In this document: one piece after another, positions 51,701-60,359 of the stretch
Layout: every line of letters starts with the position of its first letter
How positions within the stretch are numbered: position 1 is the stretch's first letter
Source of the DNA: Glandiceps talaboti
Taxonomy: Eukaryota > Hemichordata > Enteropneusta > Spengelidae
Assembly: GCF_964340395.1 (NCBI RefSeq)
Contig: NC_135551.1
Coordinates: forward strand, 28,098,380 to 28,162,379
Direction of reading: 5' to 3'
Length of the DNA stretch: 64,000 nucleotides
Notes under the pieces: generated by a model
Database searches by the model: none
What the model was told of the DNA's origin: nothing
Seen by the model: only the letters and a program-made list of their open reading frames with translations
Program-made: the position numbers and the translations under genes

Positions 51701-54260
51701 TGTACCTGATACTGTCGTTGCTTGGATTTGATGATAGTGGGGTATGATGGTATTTGAGCATTGTTACTATACATGTGATGCTAATATGCTTATTCTCGAC
51801 TCTGACTTTATGATGGCCTTGTCAGTGCTGGTCTTCTGTTCTACCTGTATCCTCACCAGCCCATTGAGTATTATTTCTCCTGGTCTTCCATTGGATGTCT
51901 CTAAAGGTTTTCCAAGTGTGAAAATACTTAGAATCAGCAAGAACCTGCAATTTAAATCTCCGCTTATTGGGCTTACCGTTTTTGACTTGCAATCAGTATT
52001 CTGATGTCATGTTAGCTCTCTGTTCATATGTGATTTTACAACATGAATGTGCAATGAACTATAGTGAGACAATATTTATATATGTATATATTATATAAAT
52101 TTATTTTTTAGTATATTTGAAAAAAAAATCTTGGTATATTAAAAATGATAAAAAAAGCTTATGGAATGGTTATCTCTTCAAACTCTCACAGAAACTCTAA
52201 ACAATCGGTAATCAATGTACGCTATTCATATGGTGTTGTCCATAGTAAAGATCGCTTTCGACTGATTCTACCCCCACAGTCGTCTTCAAATTTCCCAGTG
52301 CACATTGCGAGAGCAATCCCACAACCCTGTGCACCGTTCAAGATGGCGAAACACAAATGTTAGGAATATGTACTGGCACATCCCAAAGCACCCTTTCAAT
52401 TTCACCATCCTCTCATCCACCGATACGTTAATGTATGGCTGAAATAAATCGTCACAGGTATTCTTCATGTGGTCCAGGATTCTCTCCGCCTGGGTGGACC
52501 ACACGTAGGAAAGAAAATATGGTAATCAATCTCTTTCGGGTTGAGAAAAAAGCTCTGGCCCATGAGCCACTATAAAGAGACTGCTGACTATAGTAACGAT
52601 CCAGGCGAGGTTTCTTAGTTAGACCAAAGTAAAGTAATAAATTTAAACATTTCTTTCGATGTGACATCATTCCAAGAGCCATCTGGTAATTTAAAGCATA
52701 ATCTGGAGTGGTTAAAATGTGCATACTTGCATAACTACGTACTAATAAAAAAAACAAATCTGTTGAATTATGGTAGTAAACAAAATAATAACATTGAAAA
52801 AACAATTTTATAATTATATAACTATATAAGTTATTCATAAATTTGGTAAGTGGAAGTTGATCTTGCATAATATTTAAAAATATTGATTATTAATATTAAA
52901 ACAGATAAATTTGTATTGATACTACTAATTGTTACATTCTGTAAACATTTTTTTCCTTTATATACTGAAAATTGGATTATCTAAAATAAAATGTACGGTA
53001 TCTCGTCATCAACTAAATTTAAATTATATCTTCTACAAAATCTGGGAATCAAAGTGTATAATTTCTAAAACAGAACCAAGCTAAAATTACTTGTATATGT
53101 GTATAATGTGGTAAATGATACTAGTGAGTGATGGTGTTGCCTCTGTGTCTAATCATTCAAATCAAAGTCTCAAAACATGAAACCATGGAAAATGAAACTT
53201 ACATTCTTGTTGGGAGCAGTGGAGGGTTTTCCCCCCAGGTACTTCCCCCTGACCACAGCCAGGACGGTGTCTGGCCATACCAGCATCAACTTGCGGCCAT
53301 TGCCATCGTACCCTCTCTTGTTGTAGTTCTGCAAAAATTAAAGTACACGAGCATAAAGATAACTTCCTTTTCAACAAAACATAAGAAAAATGATGTTTGC
53401 ACTGAAAAAGATATCTCTCTGTGGCTTACTAAACGTCTTTATCACCAATAATATGAATGGAAAGTGAGAATGAATAGTTGTAATATCAAACCACACTCTA
53501 GGTGATAGTGTGAGTTGAGTAATAAAAGAATTGAAATTTACCGTTGACGATATTTACTCACATGGAATATCGCGGCTAATTTGTTGTATAATTTCGCCCT
53601 GTTGAATTTTGGGTTTTCCAACCCTGCCCCATAATCAGTGGGATATCTCTCGAGTACGTTCATGAACCGCTCCGGTACAGCCAAACTGAAATCAATAAGA
53701 GAACAGCATGAAAATGAGGTTGATATCAAATATCATCTTGTATAGTGACAATTTTCTATCCGATAATTACTAACAATTAGGTAAACTTTATTCATTAGGT
53801 GTTCGTAATCGATGGAGTTACGGCGTGCCATTTTTGTAGCCATGAAATTGATGGCGCGAGGACCCTAAACTTTCTGGTGCGACGTTGACGCGACTGAATG
53901 ATTCAACGATGTAAAGACAAGTTATTCTGAACTTTCAAACAATGAAAATATTGTATTTTGTTTATTACTTGGCTAACTAAGATGCAATATTCACCTAGTA
54001 GACGATCTTGTTTCAAATTCAATGTCAAGGGAAATCATTTGTCACTCATAACCACGTGTACGAATGTTTACGTTACACATCGCAGTAGCATTCGGCCCAT
54101 TTGCTATCGTCATGACATTCTGAGTTTCTCTACGCAAACTAATTATGAACTTTGAGGACATATTTCAAAGCAGAACTCACCCTCTTGTCGTAAATTCTGA
54201 TCTTAGTTTGGTGACATATTTGTAATATTGATCGCCATCGGCGGAGTAGGAACAGGCCAT
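39180..54260 (-). CDS. BEN-domain protein gene, partial 12-exon model
   Basis: Assembled by me from splice sites with matching phase. Exons on the - strand: 54260-54181, 53685-53562, 53328-53203, 50053-49939, 48642-48457, 48237-47656, 47136-47042, 46601-46379, 43402-43372, 42879-42753, 42241-42104, 39346-39180. BEN domains mediate DNA binding and protein contacts in chromatin regulators. Exon 5 (FLLQVFYSDDKLVEI, then GIDPDIISSI) and exon 11 (SVLDLVFTRHELMNS, then LDIHKIEAVRVYL) fit the C-terminal half of BEN; exon 8 is BEN-like. Exon 6 carries a predicted coiled coil. Phases match throughout except between exons 8 and 9, where an exon of length 1 mod 3 must be missing. The acceptor of exon 5 lacks a good pyrimidine tract. 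The start at 54258-54260 is the first ATG in a clean first exon; an alternative first exon lies at 56202. Confidence 0.7.
39638..39726. repeat. (TA)n microsatellite
   Basis: About 88 bp of perfect TA just downstream (in element orientation) of the Penelope-like remnant. Confidence 0.97.
39766..39809 (-). ncRNA. Hammerhead-ribozyme-like motif, downstream of the Penelope-like ORF
   Basis: On the - strand: stem I strand AGTCGT, core CTGATGA, stem II TTGC-GAAA-GCAT, core GAA, a 3-bp stem III (ACA-CTG-TGT), cleavage-site A, then ATGGCT closing stem I (6 pairs, two of them G-U). This is the type I hammerhead order with the very short stem III reported for Penelope-like elements. The first stem II pair is U-U instead of the usual G-C, so activity is uncertain. 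Confidence 0.6.
39940..41742 (-). pseudogene. Penelope-like retroelement (RT plus GIY-YIG), decayed
   Basis: Minus-strand remnant spread over four frames: 41694-41197, 41184-40846, 40955-40683 and 40762-39944. The first has ADKTGNFYRVDKSQYD and ITLKDHKENF, as in the finger region of this RT group. The second has FDIVNFYPSI (RT motif A with its Asp) and MGNYDGAEVCELVG; the YxDD motif is not seen where expected (IALYKEG). The third has LKIVNYLDITLNLYRKP. The last has SNHPPSIIKHLPVAISKRL, a cysteine-rich linker and KQYIGLTDNSFKLRHVNHK, a GIY-YIG nuclease. Three frameshifts and the missing catalytic motif make it dead. It lies within the last intron of the BEN gene, same strand, with hammerhead-like motifs on both sides. 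Confidence 0.8.
41857..41898 (-). ncRNA. Hammerhead-ribozyme-like motif, upstream of the Penelope-like ORF
   Basis: On the - strand: stem I strand TTACAC, core CTGACGA, stem II TCC-TTAT-GGT, core GAA, 3-bp stem III (ATG-GTT-CGT), cleavage-site A, then GTGTAA, which pairs perfectly with TTACAC (6 of 6). Spacing is the same as in the motif at 39766-39809. Conserved core bases C3, U4, G5, A6, G8, A9, G12, A13, A14 and the A15.1-U16.1 pair are all present. The first stem II pair is again U-U. Confidence 0.65.
42104..42241 (-). CDS. BEN-domain exon, module B
   Basis: Acceptor atatttcag, donor GAG/gtatgt; 138 nt, phase 1 in and out. It reads SLMNSVLDLVFTRHELMNS, CGQGLRRGKERDN, then LPVLDIHKIEAVR, matching the C-terminal half of a BEN domain (hydrophobic helix with LxxLF-like core, then LD..KI.AI). 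Confidence 0.75.
42753..42879 (-). CDS. Linker exon of BEN module B, paralogous to 49939-50053
   Basis: Acceptor ttatctccacag, donor CTTG/gtgagt; phase 0 in, phase 1 out. It contains MRPLVILTEHPLEYSDVKVS, then VGLFDADS and KDYLG. Hand alignment to exon 4 gives 18 identities in 39 ungapped positions, with the same intron phases, so the two exons come from one ancestral exon. Confidence 0.75.
43372..43402 (-). CDS. 31-nt micro-exon of the BEN-domain gene
   Basis: ttttatgacag acceptor and gtaagt donor enclose 31 nt encoding IVVLHTPSWQ. It joins in phase 0 to the exon at 42753-42879 and needs a phase-2 exon before it, which I did not find. Confidence 0.45.
43701..45568 (-). pseudogene. OTU-like / CXC cysteine-rich protein gene, broken
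   Basis: One long open frame from about 45568 to 43886, then a one-base frame change and a further frame to the stop at 43701. The N-terminal part lacks an ATG (a stop just precedes GICSKKTTREH). The middle (KCDSNALFRCIAS ... GDYAELVCLSYILKCSVKVF) resembles an OTU protease, but the catalytic Cys of DGNCLF is Ala (DSNALF) and no His is seen at the end. Then PPPKKRK (possible nuclear signal), VVVGDGKTFDLLVK and IIWDTDENMKHI. The end is a CXC motif: GCTCKAGCK, a frameshift near 43978, then CSCRKKEATCGPGCRC and an acidic tail. The family appears to be multi-copy and transposon-associated in invertebrates, which I infer from memory of its motifs. It sits in an intron of the BEN gene. Confidence 0.6.
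45592..45664. repeat. Nested inverted repeats
   Basis: CCGCAGAGA (45592-45600) pairs with TCTCTGCGG (45656-45664); CAGCAGAGCTG (45605-45615) pairs with CAGCTCTGCTG (45630-45640); AGGGGTCC and GGACCCCT form a third arm. GC-rich against an AT-rich surround. Confidence 0.85.
45703..45915. repeat. 24-bp tandem repeat, ~9 copies
   Basis: Unit ctctgccgaccagattt plus aatgtcc, nine near-perfect copies that decay to the right. It keeps frame on both strands (SLCRPDLM on +, TLNLVGRG on -), but neither frame has gene context. Confidence 0.9.
46379..46601 (-). CDS. BEN-like exon of the BEN-domain gene
   Basis: Acceptor ttcctacag, donor ATAG/gtcagt; 223 nt, phase 0 in and 1 out. It reads ELIPADQDPSAGYERLGN, ILCVPGEWLSEILLKVGSKG, then PSHTLKKLFDGFY. 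A VP start followed by two amphipathic helices with a LxxLFxxF core resembles a BEN domain, but the fit is weaker than for the exons at 42104 and 48457. Confidence 0.6.
46640..47030. other. Intron sequence, nothing recognised
   Basis: Between exons 7 and 8 of the BEN-gene model; AT-rich, no repeat or coding signal seen. Confidence 0.4.
47656..48237 (-). CDS. Large central exon of the BEN-domain gene, with coiled coil
   Basis: Acceptor gatcttgcag, donor CAGA/gtaagt; 582 nt, phase 1 on both sides, uninterrupted frame. It starts LDMYCKYICDLNQIGKLGKL, passes through a low-complexity Ser/Asn/Thr-rich stretch, and ends with a heptad-like segment (IIKSLKDKVVQLEKNLHHMK) that should form a coiled coil. 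A coiled coil ahead of a BEN domain is common in BEN proteins and suggests dimerisation. Confidence 0.75.
48457..48642 (-). CDS. BEN-domain exon, module A
   Basis: Phase 1 in and out, as in the module B exon. It has DDIYLPGKVKIIAAQKTK, then SARFLLQVFYSDDKLVEI, NVKGMNGRQ and GIDPDIISSIF, the C-terminal half of a BEN domain. Donor TTTG/gtgagt is strong; the acceptor (gacggag) is weak, but the next upstream AG puts the exon into a stop. Confidence 0.65.
49386..49691 (-). pseudogene. THAP-like zinc-finger ORF, degenerate
   Basis: Starts ATG (49691), MGVKPCRSYSRF, then FFVRFPKPKTQPEKCEQWVR, DAYIFSCLFVNGNRPT and HPDPIPATA. The order and the RFPK..WV..PIPA landmarks are those of an invertebrate THAP-type DNA-binding finger. 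The usual second Cys-x2-His (YVCSKHF-like) reads YIFSCLF, so zinc ligands appear lost. 102 codons, then a TGA. A possible coding piece with good acceptor and stop (49187-49047, CTTKPNECISSSSTPPSN) could be its next exon, but no donor joins them without a frame break. It lies inside an intron of the BEN gene. Confidence 0.5.
49939..50053 (-). CDS. Linker exon of BEN module A
   Basis: Acceptor tatcatttcag, donor TCTG/gtgagt; 115 nt, phase 0 in, phase 1 out. It reads KRPLVITKDNPLQFANIKVS, then AIGLYKAELAASNAVDYS. See the paralogous exon at 42753-42879. Confidence 0.75.
50120..51070. other. Intron sequence of the BEN gene, with a repeat end
   Basis: No coding exon recognised. tagcacaactgaagtg at about 50716 matches the terminus of the inverted-repeat element at 37566. 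Confidence 0.4.
51075..52004 (-). pseudogene. Decayed minus-strand ORFs of unknown family
   Basis: Three adjoining frames have coding-like composition. One, at about 52004-51776, contains SNGRPGEIILNGLVRIQVEQ. The next, 51774-51376, contains KGVWWRKCDSGVEFMDGPGE and GPHMYHFHSSSIKDE. The third, to 51075, contains QRAKPVSGVVSTRPAKRFKS. I do not recognise the family. Position, strand and frame breaks next to a piggyBac remnant suggest transposon debris, but this is a guess. Confidence 0.3.
52360..52700 (-). pseudogene. piggyBac-type transposase remnant
   Basis: Reading down from about 52650: GLTKKPRLDRYYSQQSLY, then FFSTRKRLITIFSFLRVVHP, and in a second frame ERILDHMKNTCDDLFQPY followed by NVSVDERMVKLKGCFGMCQY. 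The last matches the first catalytic Asp region of piggyBac transposases (VDE.M...KGR), here with Cys for Arg. Frameshifted and cut off just after QYI, so only the N-terminal part of the catalytic core is left. Confidence 0.7.
52870..53200. other. Intron sequence, nothing recognised
   Basis: Very AT-rich; no coding or repeat signal seen. Confidence 0.4.
53203..53328 (-). CDS. Exon 3 of the BEN-domain gene
   Basis: Acceptor aatttttgcag, donor AAT/gtaagt, 126 nt, phase 0 on both sides: NYNKRGYDGNGRKLMLVWPD, then TVLAVVRGKYLGGKPSTAPN. Unusually GC-rich codons for this region. Domain not recognised. Confidence 0.7.
53562..53685 (-). CDS. Exon 2 of the BEN-domain gene
   Basis: Acceptor ttgatttcag, donor CAT/gtgagt; completes the Gly codon begun in exon 1, then LAVPERFMNVLERYPTDYGA and GLENPKFNRAKLYNKLAAIF. 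Helical, domain not recognised. Confidence 0.7.
54181..54260 (-). CDS. Exon 1 of the BEN-domain gene
   Basis: ATG at 54258-54260, then ACSYSADGDQYYKYVTKLRS and EFTTR, donor AGAGG/gtgagt, phase 2 out. The next exon supplies the single base needed. Confidence 0.65.
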
Positions 54261-54479
54261 GCTTCACCCTTTCCGTCGAATCATGGAATGACTTGTCACG
54301 AGGAAAGTTATTCGTGTTGCGTGATCTTCATTCACGTGTCATGTCCAAATTTGGCAATCTCACTGCAGGAGACCGGAACTTTTCGCCGGAAGCTTTTGCA
54401 AAATTCAACAAACCGTGTTTGAGAGCAACTTGTCACCATGTATACTTTTACTAAAACTTGGGATGTGGGTGGGGAGGTT

Positions 54480-55730
54480 TTCTTGCTTGATTACTTCTGT
54501 ACATTAGATTCTCCACTACATGCAACTTTGTTATGTGTGCCCCGTCATTATAACTAGTCACACTCGTCCGGTGGGTGATACAAATTTGTAGTGTGTGTTG
54601 CAATGTGAAGTTTATATATAATCATGGATGTCATCAAGAAAATATTGATATGCAAAATGCAGTCTCACACACGTCGATCTCTCGGAGATACTTCGGTAGG
54701 ATGAAAACAAAATATCGACACATTTCTCTCGTAGAGGGCGTATGAAACCCCCTAGCCACACAGAAAAATGTCCAACTTTGCAAAACTTAATTTGTGTGTA
54801 GCGCCTATAATTATGAATGGATTTTTTTTTGCGTGTGAAAAAAAAGTTTCTAGTGACTGCTTCGAGGTTTTTATGAAGTGTTTATATGCAAATTCAACTG
54901 ACGTCCTAGCCTTTACCGCTACCTTAAGTATAAACTTCCTTAACTTGAAGGATTGTTTCTTTTTAAAGCAACACAAGCTAAGTTTATGTGTAAGGGAATT
55001 TCTTTTCCTCTTCTTTTTTAAAAAAAATTAGAACCTTCGTTTCTGTAATAATAACTGTAATTCAATGTGAACACACTCTACATGTATTATCACTCATATT
55101 CATACAATTTTTAAAAAAAACATTCTTTCATAATAAATCCAAGCACACATACACACTATGTTTAGAAAGTATGTTTTCAGATTATAATTGAACGAAAAAC
55201 TAATGTTCTTTCTCAGTCTCAGACTTTTATTCTAGTCAGTCTTTGATAGTTTTCACAGAAAATTTGCAATGCTTTGAAAATAAATATCAAGGGCATGAAC
55301 AATTTCAAAACAAACAGAAATGTGCAAACTAAACATAGGAATATCGTCTTGATGAAACCTGTGGTACATGAGACTTGCCATACCTTACTGCTGAGCACTC
55401 CAAAACTGTGAGATAGTTTGTGGCATCATTTCCCGCAATTTTTGAAGGTAATTCAGCATCATACAATTTACGATGTTAAACTACAGCTAGCAGGTTTTCG
55501 GATTAAATTTGAACAGATAACTAAAGATCTGATATAATAACGGCATTGCTTTGACGACATTGAAGAATGCAAGTCTGCACTAATTTACCAAATTCTCTCG
55601 AGCTCGTTACTGTGACACGTATCAGTGACAATGCACTGTGGCCATGTCATACTTTGTCTTTGTACATGGTCACTTATTTTTCATTGTTTTAATATTGTTC
55701 TTTCTTCAAAATCATGTTTCCAATCTCTCT
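54480..55730. other. Upstream region of the BEN gene, no gene seen
   Basis: AT-rich; only short open frames without recognisable domains. No clear TATA box ahead of 54260. Confidence 0.4.
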
Positions 55731-55794
55731 TCAAAGTAGTACACTGTAACAGTCATTGATGACATTGAACACTGATGGTTCCAATGCCTGACTC

Positions 55795-55904
55795 ACAGGT
55801 GACAAGTCAACGGCAAATGCATTGCGTCCCGAACGTTGAATAACGCAACCCATGTGTATGAATCTTTGATCAAAAAGCCTTATTATTATTAACTGCAAAA
55901 TGTT
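55795..55904 (-). CDS. Possible small exon, low support
   Basis: Acceptor cattttgcag and donor CACCT/gtgagt enclose a frame reading LFDQRFIHMGCVIQRSGRN then AFAVDLSP. It needs phase 0 on entry, whereas the exon at 55995-56202 leaves in phase 1, so it cannot follow that exon directly. Confidence 0.25.
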
Positions 55905-55994
55905 CAAATTGTCACAGAATTTATCATAACCATATATGTCAGGTAATACAACAGACATTGGAAATCAAATGTGGGTTGAAATAAGATAACTTAC

Positions 55995-56202
55995 CCGCCG
56001 AATGGTATACCACCACTCCCTCGTATTCTTGTGGGTGAACTACCGCTTCGCCACTTTCACTTATTTCCTCTGTTTCGAAGTTACATGTAACCCTCACTCC
56101 TACTTCGACATTTGTATCGTCATCTAATTCATCGGCCCTTTTTATGATCAATGTACTGTCAAAAGGGAAATACAGTTGGACGAAAGTGTGTGAGGCTGCC
56201 AT
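55995..56202 (-). CDS. Alternative first exon, BEN-family type N-terminus
   Basis: ATG at 56200-56202: MAASHTFVQLYFPFDSTLII, KRADELDDDTNVEVGVRV, then EYEGVVVYHSAG with donor GCGG/gtaagt, phase 1. An N-terminal beta-rich piece with this layout is found ahead of coiled coil and BEN domain in several invertebrate BEN proteins (recalled, not searched). Phase 1 fits entry into the exons at 48642, 48237 or 47136, but not into exon 2 at 53685. It may be an alternative promoter for the BEN gene, or a separate gene. Confidence 0.5.
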
Positions 56203-56209
56203 GTTGAAT

Positions 56210-57100
56210 CACATACGTACACTGCCGTTGGAAGAAAAGACGCGGCAAGCAAAGTGATTGGTCAGTTTCGACTGGGTCGTAGGTCAAATATTCGTATATC
56301 TCATGTCGCAAAATCGACTGCTAAATTGCCAACCCTATTTCACGTATTTATATCGTCTGCATAGTAGCAATGATGCACAAGTGTAACTCTTTTTCAATAG
56401 TGTATCAATCAAATACCATGGACTTCCGTGTAGACCACGACTGGTAACATTTTATGACGTCATACTGCACCCATTTACGTTACGTATTCTCACCCATTTA
56501 CGTTGTTGGGGTACACTGTAGCTCTGGATGTATGCCCTACGATGTTCGACACGTCGTTCCATCCAGAGCTAGGGTCCACTGTAAAAAGGAAGGCAATTGC
56601 ACCGATCGCGATGGAGTTGCTGTGTTCAAGAGTTCGAGAGTGAGCATGTGACCAGCCTATTTGATGATTAACGAACTCCCAATTAAACAAAGGAAAGCTC
56701 GTGAAAATATTGTATGGAATATAAGTATTTCTTTTTTGTACTTGTATTTATAGTTGCAAATCTGTAGTAGTAACTGGATACACGATAAATATAGTGAACT
56801 CTAGACTTTTGTACCTTTAGTATTTGACTCTTGATCAGCTCATGCTCTTAGCTGTACTTGATATAATAATATGATATGATATTAATAAACCAATATGTAT
56901 TAAACTGCAAACTGATTATTGTAAAACGTTGTCTAACATCAATGTGGAATTTTTACATTAAGTTAATAAATGACTTAGATTTCAAATGTTACACTGTTAC
57001 AGCAACCACAGGCCAGATTTAAACAGAACACAGTATAAATACTCAGAGATCTCTGTTCTAGTACTTTGAACTGTTATTTTTTTGTTACTACACCAGTTAC
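56210..57100. other. Intergenic sequence, no gene seen
   Basis: AT-rich. ccagagct copies flank 56515-56570 in inverted orientation (tagctctggatg, catccagagcta), forming a possible small foldback of about 60 bp. No coding signal. Confidence 0.4.
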
Positions 57101-57480
57101 ACTTAGCATGCACAATTTTCAACTGCTAAGGCCTAGTCATAGTAGCAGTTGAGCTTAGCATGCAGAATCTGCAACTGCTAAGGCCAAGTCATAAAACCAG
57201 TTTTGGCAGTTGCACTTAGCATGCACAGTTTTCAACTGCTAAGGCCTAGTCATAGTAGCAGTTGGGCTTAGCATGCAGAATTTGCGACTGCTAAGGGCCA
57301 TTCATATTAGCAGTTCAAACTTGTGCTTTACATGCTAAGAGCAATATACTAGCAGTTCAAATTTTTAGAAATTTCTCTAACTGCTAAGATATTCCAACAA
57401 CTGTTAAGATTAGCAGTTCGACTGTTAGTACTAACAGTTCACATGCCTGCAAACTGTTAACTTAGCAGTTCAGTTTTGTA
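57095..57480. repeat. Palindrome-rich tandem repeat (aactgctaag / cttagcagtt)
   Basis: Units of about 65 bp, each with cttagcatgca, caactgctaag and tagcagttg. caactgcta and tagcagttg are inverted copies about 15 bp apart, so every unit can fold. Order is regular to about 57300, then decays. Confidence 0.85.
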
Positions 57481-57484
57481 AGGG

Positions 57485-58240
57485 GTACTCTATAGATAAA
57501 ACAAAGGTGTACATATAGTATCTGATTGAAGTCACGGTTACATTTTCATAGGAACACCAAGCTCAAGCGTTAATTTTGCATTTTAGAGTTATAGTGACTT
57601 GTTAAAAATCAACTTACTAAACTCATAATGCATATTATATCTTACACACAAAAAGCTGACAAAAGGGTTATTACGTGCATAGTAAATCCAAAGAAACAAC
57701 CATGCTCATTAGACATCCATTTGCATCTGTAGTCTAGTCAGTAATGTATATTCATGCTATCCAAATAGCAGCTATGCCATATTTCATGCTACACTTGAGG
57801 TCAGAGTGGAACAAGTATATTTGTTACTATGCATGGCTCCATGGGATCCAGCAATTAGTGGAGTTGGCATATTGTGTTGCACAAAATCAGATGGTTTCTA
57901 TTTTTCTTTAAGTTTGTGGTTGCTTGATTGTATGACAATTACGTCTCTATTTTGGGTGTGTAATTCTATTTCAGGTAATACTATGAACCTGGAAATCATT
58001 TTTAGGCAGTTTTTATTTTTTGCCCAATCGTGAACATGAAAATAAAACTATGTGACTGTAGATGTAAATTATTTTAACCTACCCTCTGTGCTACCTTCAT
58101 AACGCCATGTTGGGCGGGACCATTTCCCGCCATCTGGCTACTTTTATCGGTTTCTTTGTAGCTTTTCAACGCCACTTTGAATTTTGAGAAAGTCTTTTCC
58201 TCCTTACCTTGAGTTATAACGGCAAAAAAAGTTCTGAATC
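57485..58240. other. Intergenic sequence, no gene seen
   Basis: Open frame at 57806-58033 shows no domain. ggcgggaccatttcccgcc at about 58115 is a GC-rich dyad containing an E2F-like TTTCCCGCC; no adjoining gene was found. Confidence 0.35.
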
Positions 58241-58242
58241 GG

Positions 58243-58264
58243 GGGGGGGGGGGGGGGGGGGGGG
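58243..58264. repeat. Homopolymer G run
   Basis: About 22 G, at the 3' limit of the gag-like fragment. Such runs are prone to length error. Confidence 0.9.
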
Positions 58265-58265
58265 A

Positions 58266-58496
58266 GTCCTTTCAACGTCATGGCTATTAGCAGACTGTTA
58301 CTGATGGTCTCACCAGCAGCTTTGAGTGTGGTGGTTGCACTTTCTGCCCATATCATATAGTCTGTTACGTCTTCGTTGACTTTCAGTGACAATGTGGTCA
58401 GCTCATTGTACAAAACGATGACTTGGTGCTTGCTCTGACCAACATAATGATTACGTAAAATCCGGAGGGCCTTACGTCCATCATTTTTGCTTCACT
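58266..58496 (-). pseudogene. Ty1/copia-type gag fragment
   Basis: Minus-strand open frame reading NDGRKALRILRNHYVGQSKH, then LYNELTTLSLKVNEDVTDYM, TTTLKAAGETISNSLLIAM and TLKGLP, where it runs into the G tract. This is the helical gag (UBN2-like) pattern of copia-type LTR elements. No zinc knuckle, protease or RT follows in the window. Confidence 0.6.
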
Positions 58497-58799
58497 GATG
58501 ACTATCGACAAACTTTTGTTGTCAAGACATTATACACGTTCAGCAATTGCATCCTTATTTTTCTCGGCATCCAGGGCACTTCCGGTGGTATCAGGAGTTA
58601 TCACCTCGTCTAATTTTTGTAGACACATATGCCCGAGGAATTTCACCTCCCATAGTTCATACTTCAATTTATCTCCGTCAAATAACAGCCGCAACCTGGG
58701 CCCATAACCTGTTGTGGTATGGTTGTCTATCTTGTCATAGACAAGGATAAAATACGAATCGAAGAAGTGTATTCAGTTCAAGAGCGTCTCCTTTATTTC

Positions 58800-59360
58800 A
58801 AAATTACTGTAACGCACGTAAGATTTTGTATTGAATGAGAAAAAACATATTTGAAATACCAGTTACACCCAATGATGATTACTGCAGTATATGATATAAT
58901 GGTCAAATTCTAATTACAAAAATACTATAAATATTATGCTCAATTTAAATCTTTTCCCAAAAGTAAGATTTTATATTTCATGCCATCTTGCTGTCAATAA
59001 TTTCGGATTTTGATGCTCCAGCTCATTTATTGACAACCCCAATAAAAGAAACACAAATAAACTAAATAGATTTATTGTAAAAAGTTGTGACACTACAAAT
59101 TCATAAATTTGATTTCATTATTTATCCATTTGTTCGTGATGGCAAATACTACATTCTTTAATGATTTAACGCCTGTTCAATCTTTCCTGTCATAAAAACT
59201 TATGAAGTGAAAGTAAGATTTGTAATTGAACATTTAGCAAAGAAATAAATATGGCAGATGAGAAGAATGCTATAGAATATTCAGTGAATAAATGTAAAAC
59301 AAATATTGTAAAATATGTAATAATTAACACCTTCTAAAATAAACCTTCAAATTCTAAAGT
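58800..59360 (+). repeat. ~0.55-kb dispersed repeat, copy A
   Basis: From aaaacatatttgaaatacca through gccatcttgctgtcaataat to caaataaatatggcaga-like sequence. Closely matched at 60893-61390 and in part at 61740-61803. Confidence 0.85.
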
Positions 59361-59689
59361 TACTGTAATAGCTTTATATTTACGGAATACCTAGTATTTT
59401 TGCTGAAACAGTGTTGTACTTAGGTATGTATATTGTGACTGAGGCATGACTTTGACCATATAGGTAGTTAAATATCAAAATTAACTCAAGATATTAAAGG
59501 ATTTTTGTGTATTTTGCCAAAAATAAAACCCACCAAAATGAGTATTTATCGGTCTTTATTTCAAGTATCTACATAATTAAATAATTCCATGGTGAATGAG
59601 TGCAAGATTTCAATAAAAACTCATACAGACAAAAGGACATTTAATGTAAATTCATTTATTTCAACAAATTAACCAAACAGTGTGTAACT

Positions 59690-60300
59690 ACATGGAGAGA
59701 AGGTTAAATACAAAGCATTTTAAAATGCTTTTCAAAAGGTACTTCCAAAAAATGGTTCAAGTCAGAAAGGAACATGAATTTCTGTGACATTTATGTGATT
59801 ACAGAAATAATTCTACATTAGCAATACATTTTGAACCGAACTCTGTTCCCTCATCTACTCAAGGTGAAAGTCAAAAGGGAACAAGAATTTCTGTGACATT
59901 AACATAAGATAGTTCTACACTAGAAACACATTGTGAACCCCTCTCCCACCTAACCAAGAGTCAGTCAGAAGGGAACAAGAATTTGTGACATTTAAGTGAA
60001 TTCATTCTATTAGAAATACATTTCGACCCCAACTCCTCCCCATCTAATCAAGAGTCAGACAAAAGGGAACAAGAATTTCTGTGACATTAAAGTGAATAAA
60101 TGATAGTCTAAGATCAGAAATACATTATGACCCCTCCCCCATCAAATCAAGGTGTCAGTCAAAAGGGAACAAGAATTTCTGTGACATTTTAAGTGAATTA
60201 ATCTACATTAGGAACACTTTGAACCACCCCTTCATCTAATCAAGAATCAAGGTATAAGCCAGCACGGAACAAGGATTCCTGTCATACACGTATGAGATAA
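59690..60300. repeat. ~100-bp minisatellite, ~6 copies
   Basis: Repeats of gggaacaagaatttctgtga with acattaa/gtgaatt and ctacattagaaatacatt near 59770, 59878, 59960, 60067, 60165 and 60265; imperfect. A C run of about 19 bases follows at 60338-60356. Confidence 0.85.
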
Positions 60301-60359
60301 TATACATAATGCTCATTAGACATACATTTTGCAACACCCCCCCCCCCCCCCCCCCGACT

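Noticed and set aside
58115..58135. E2F-type promoter dyad
   Set aside because: No gene or first exon found beside it on either strand.
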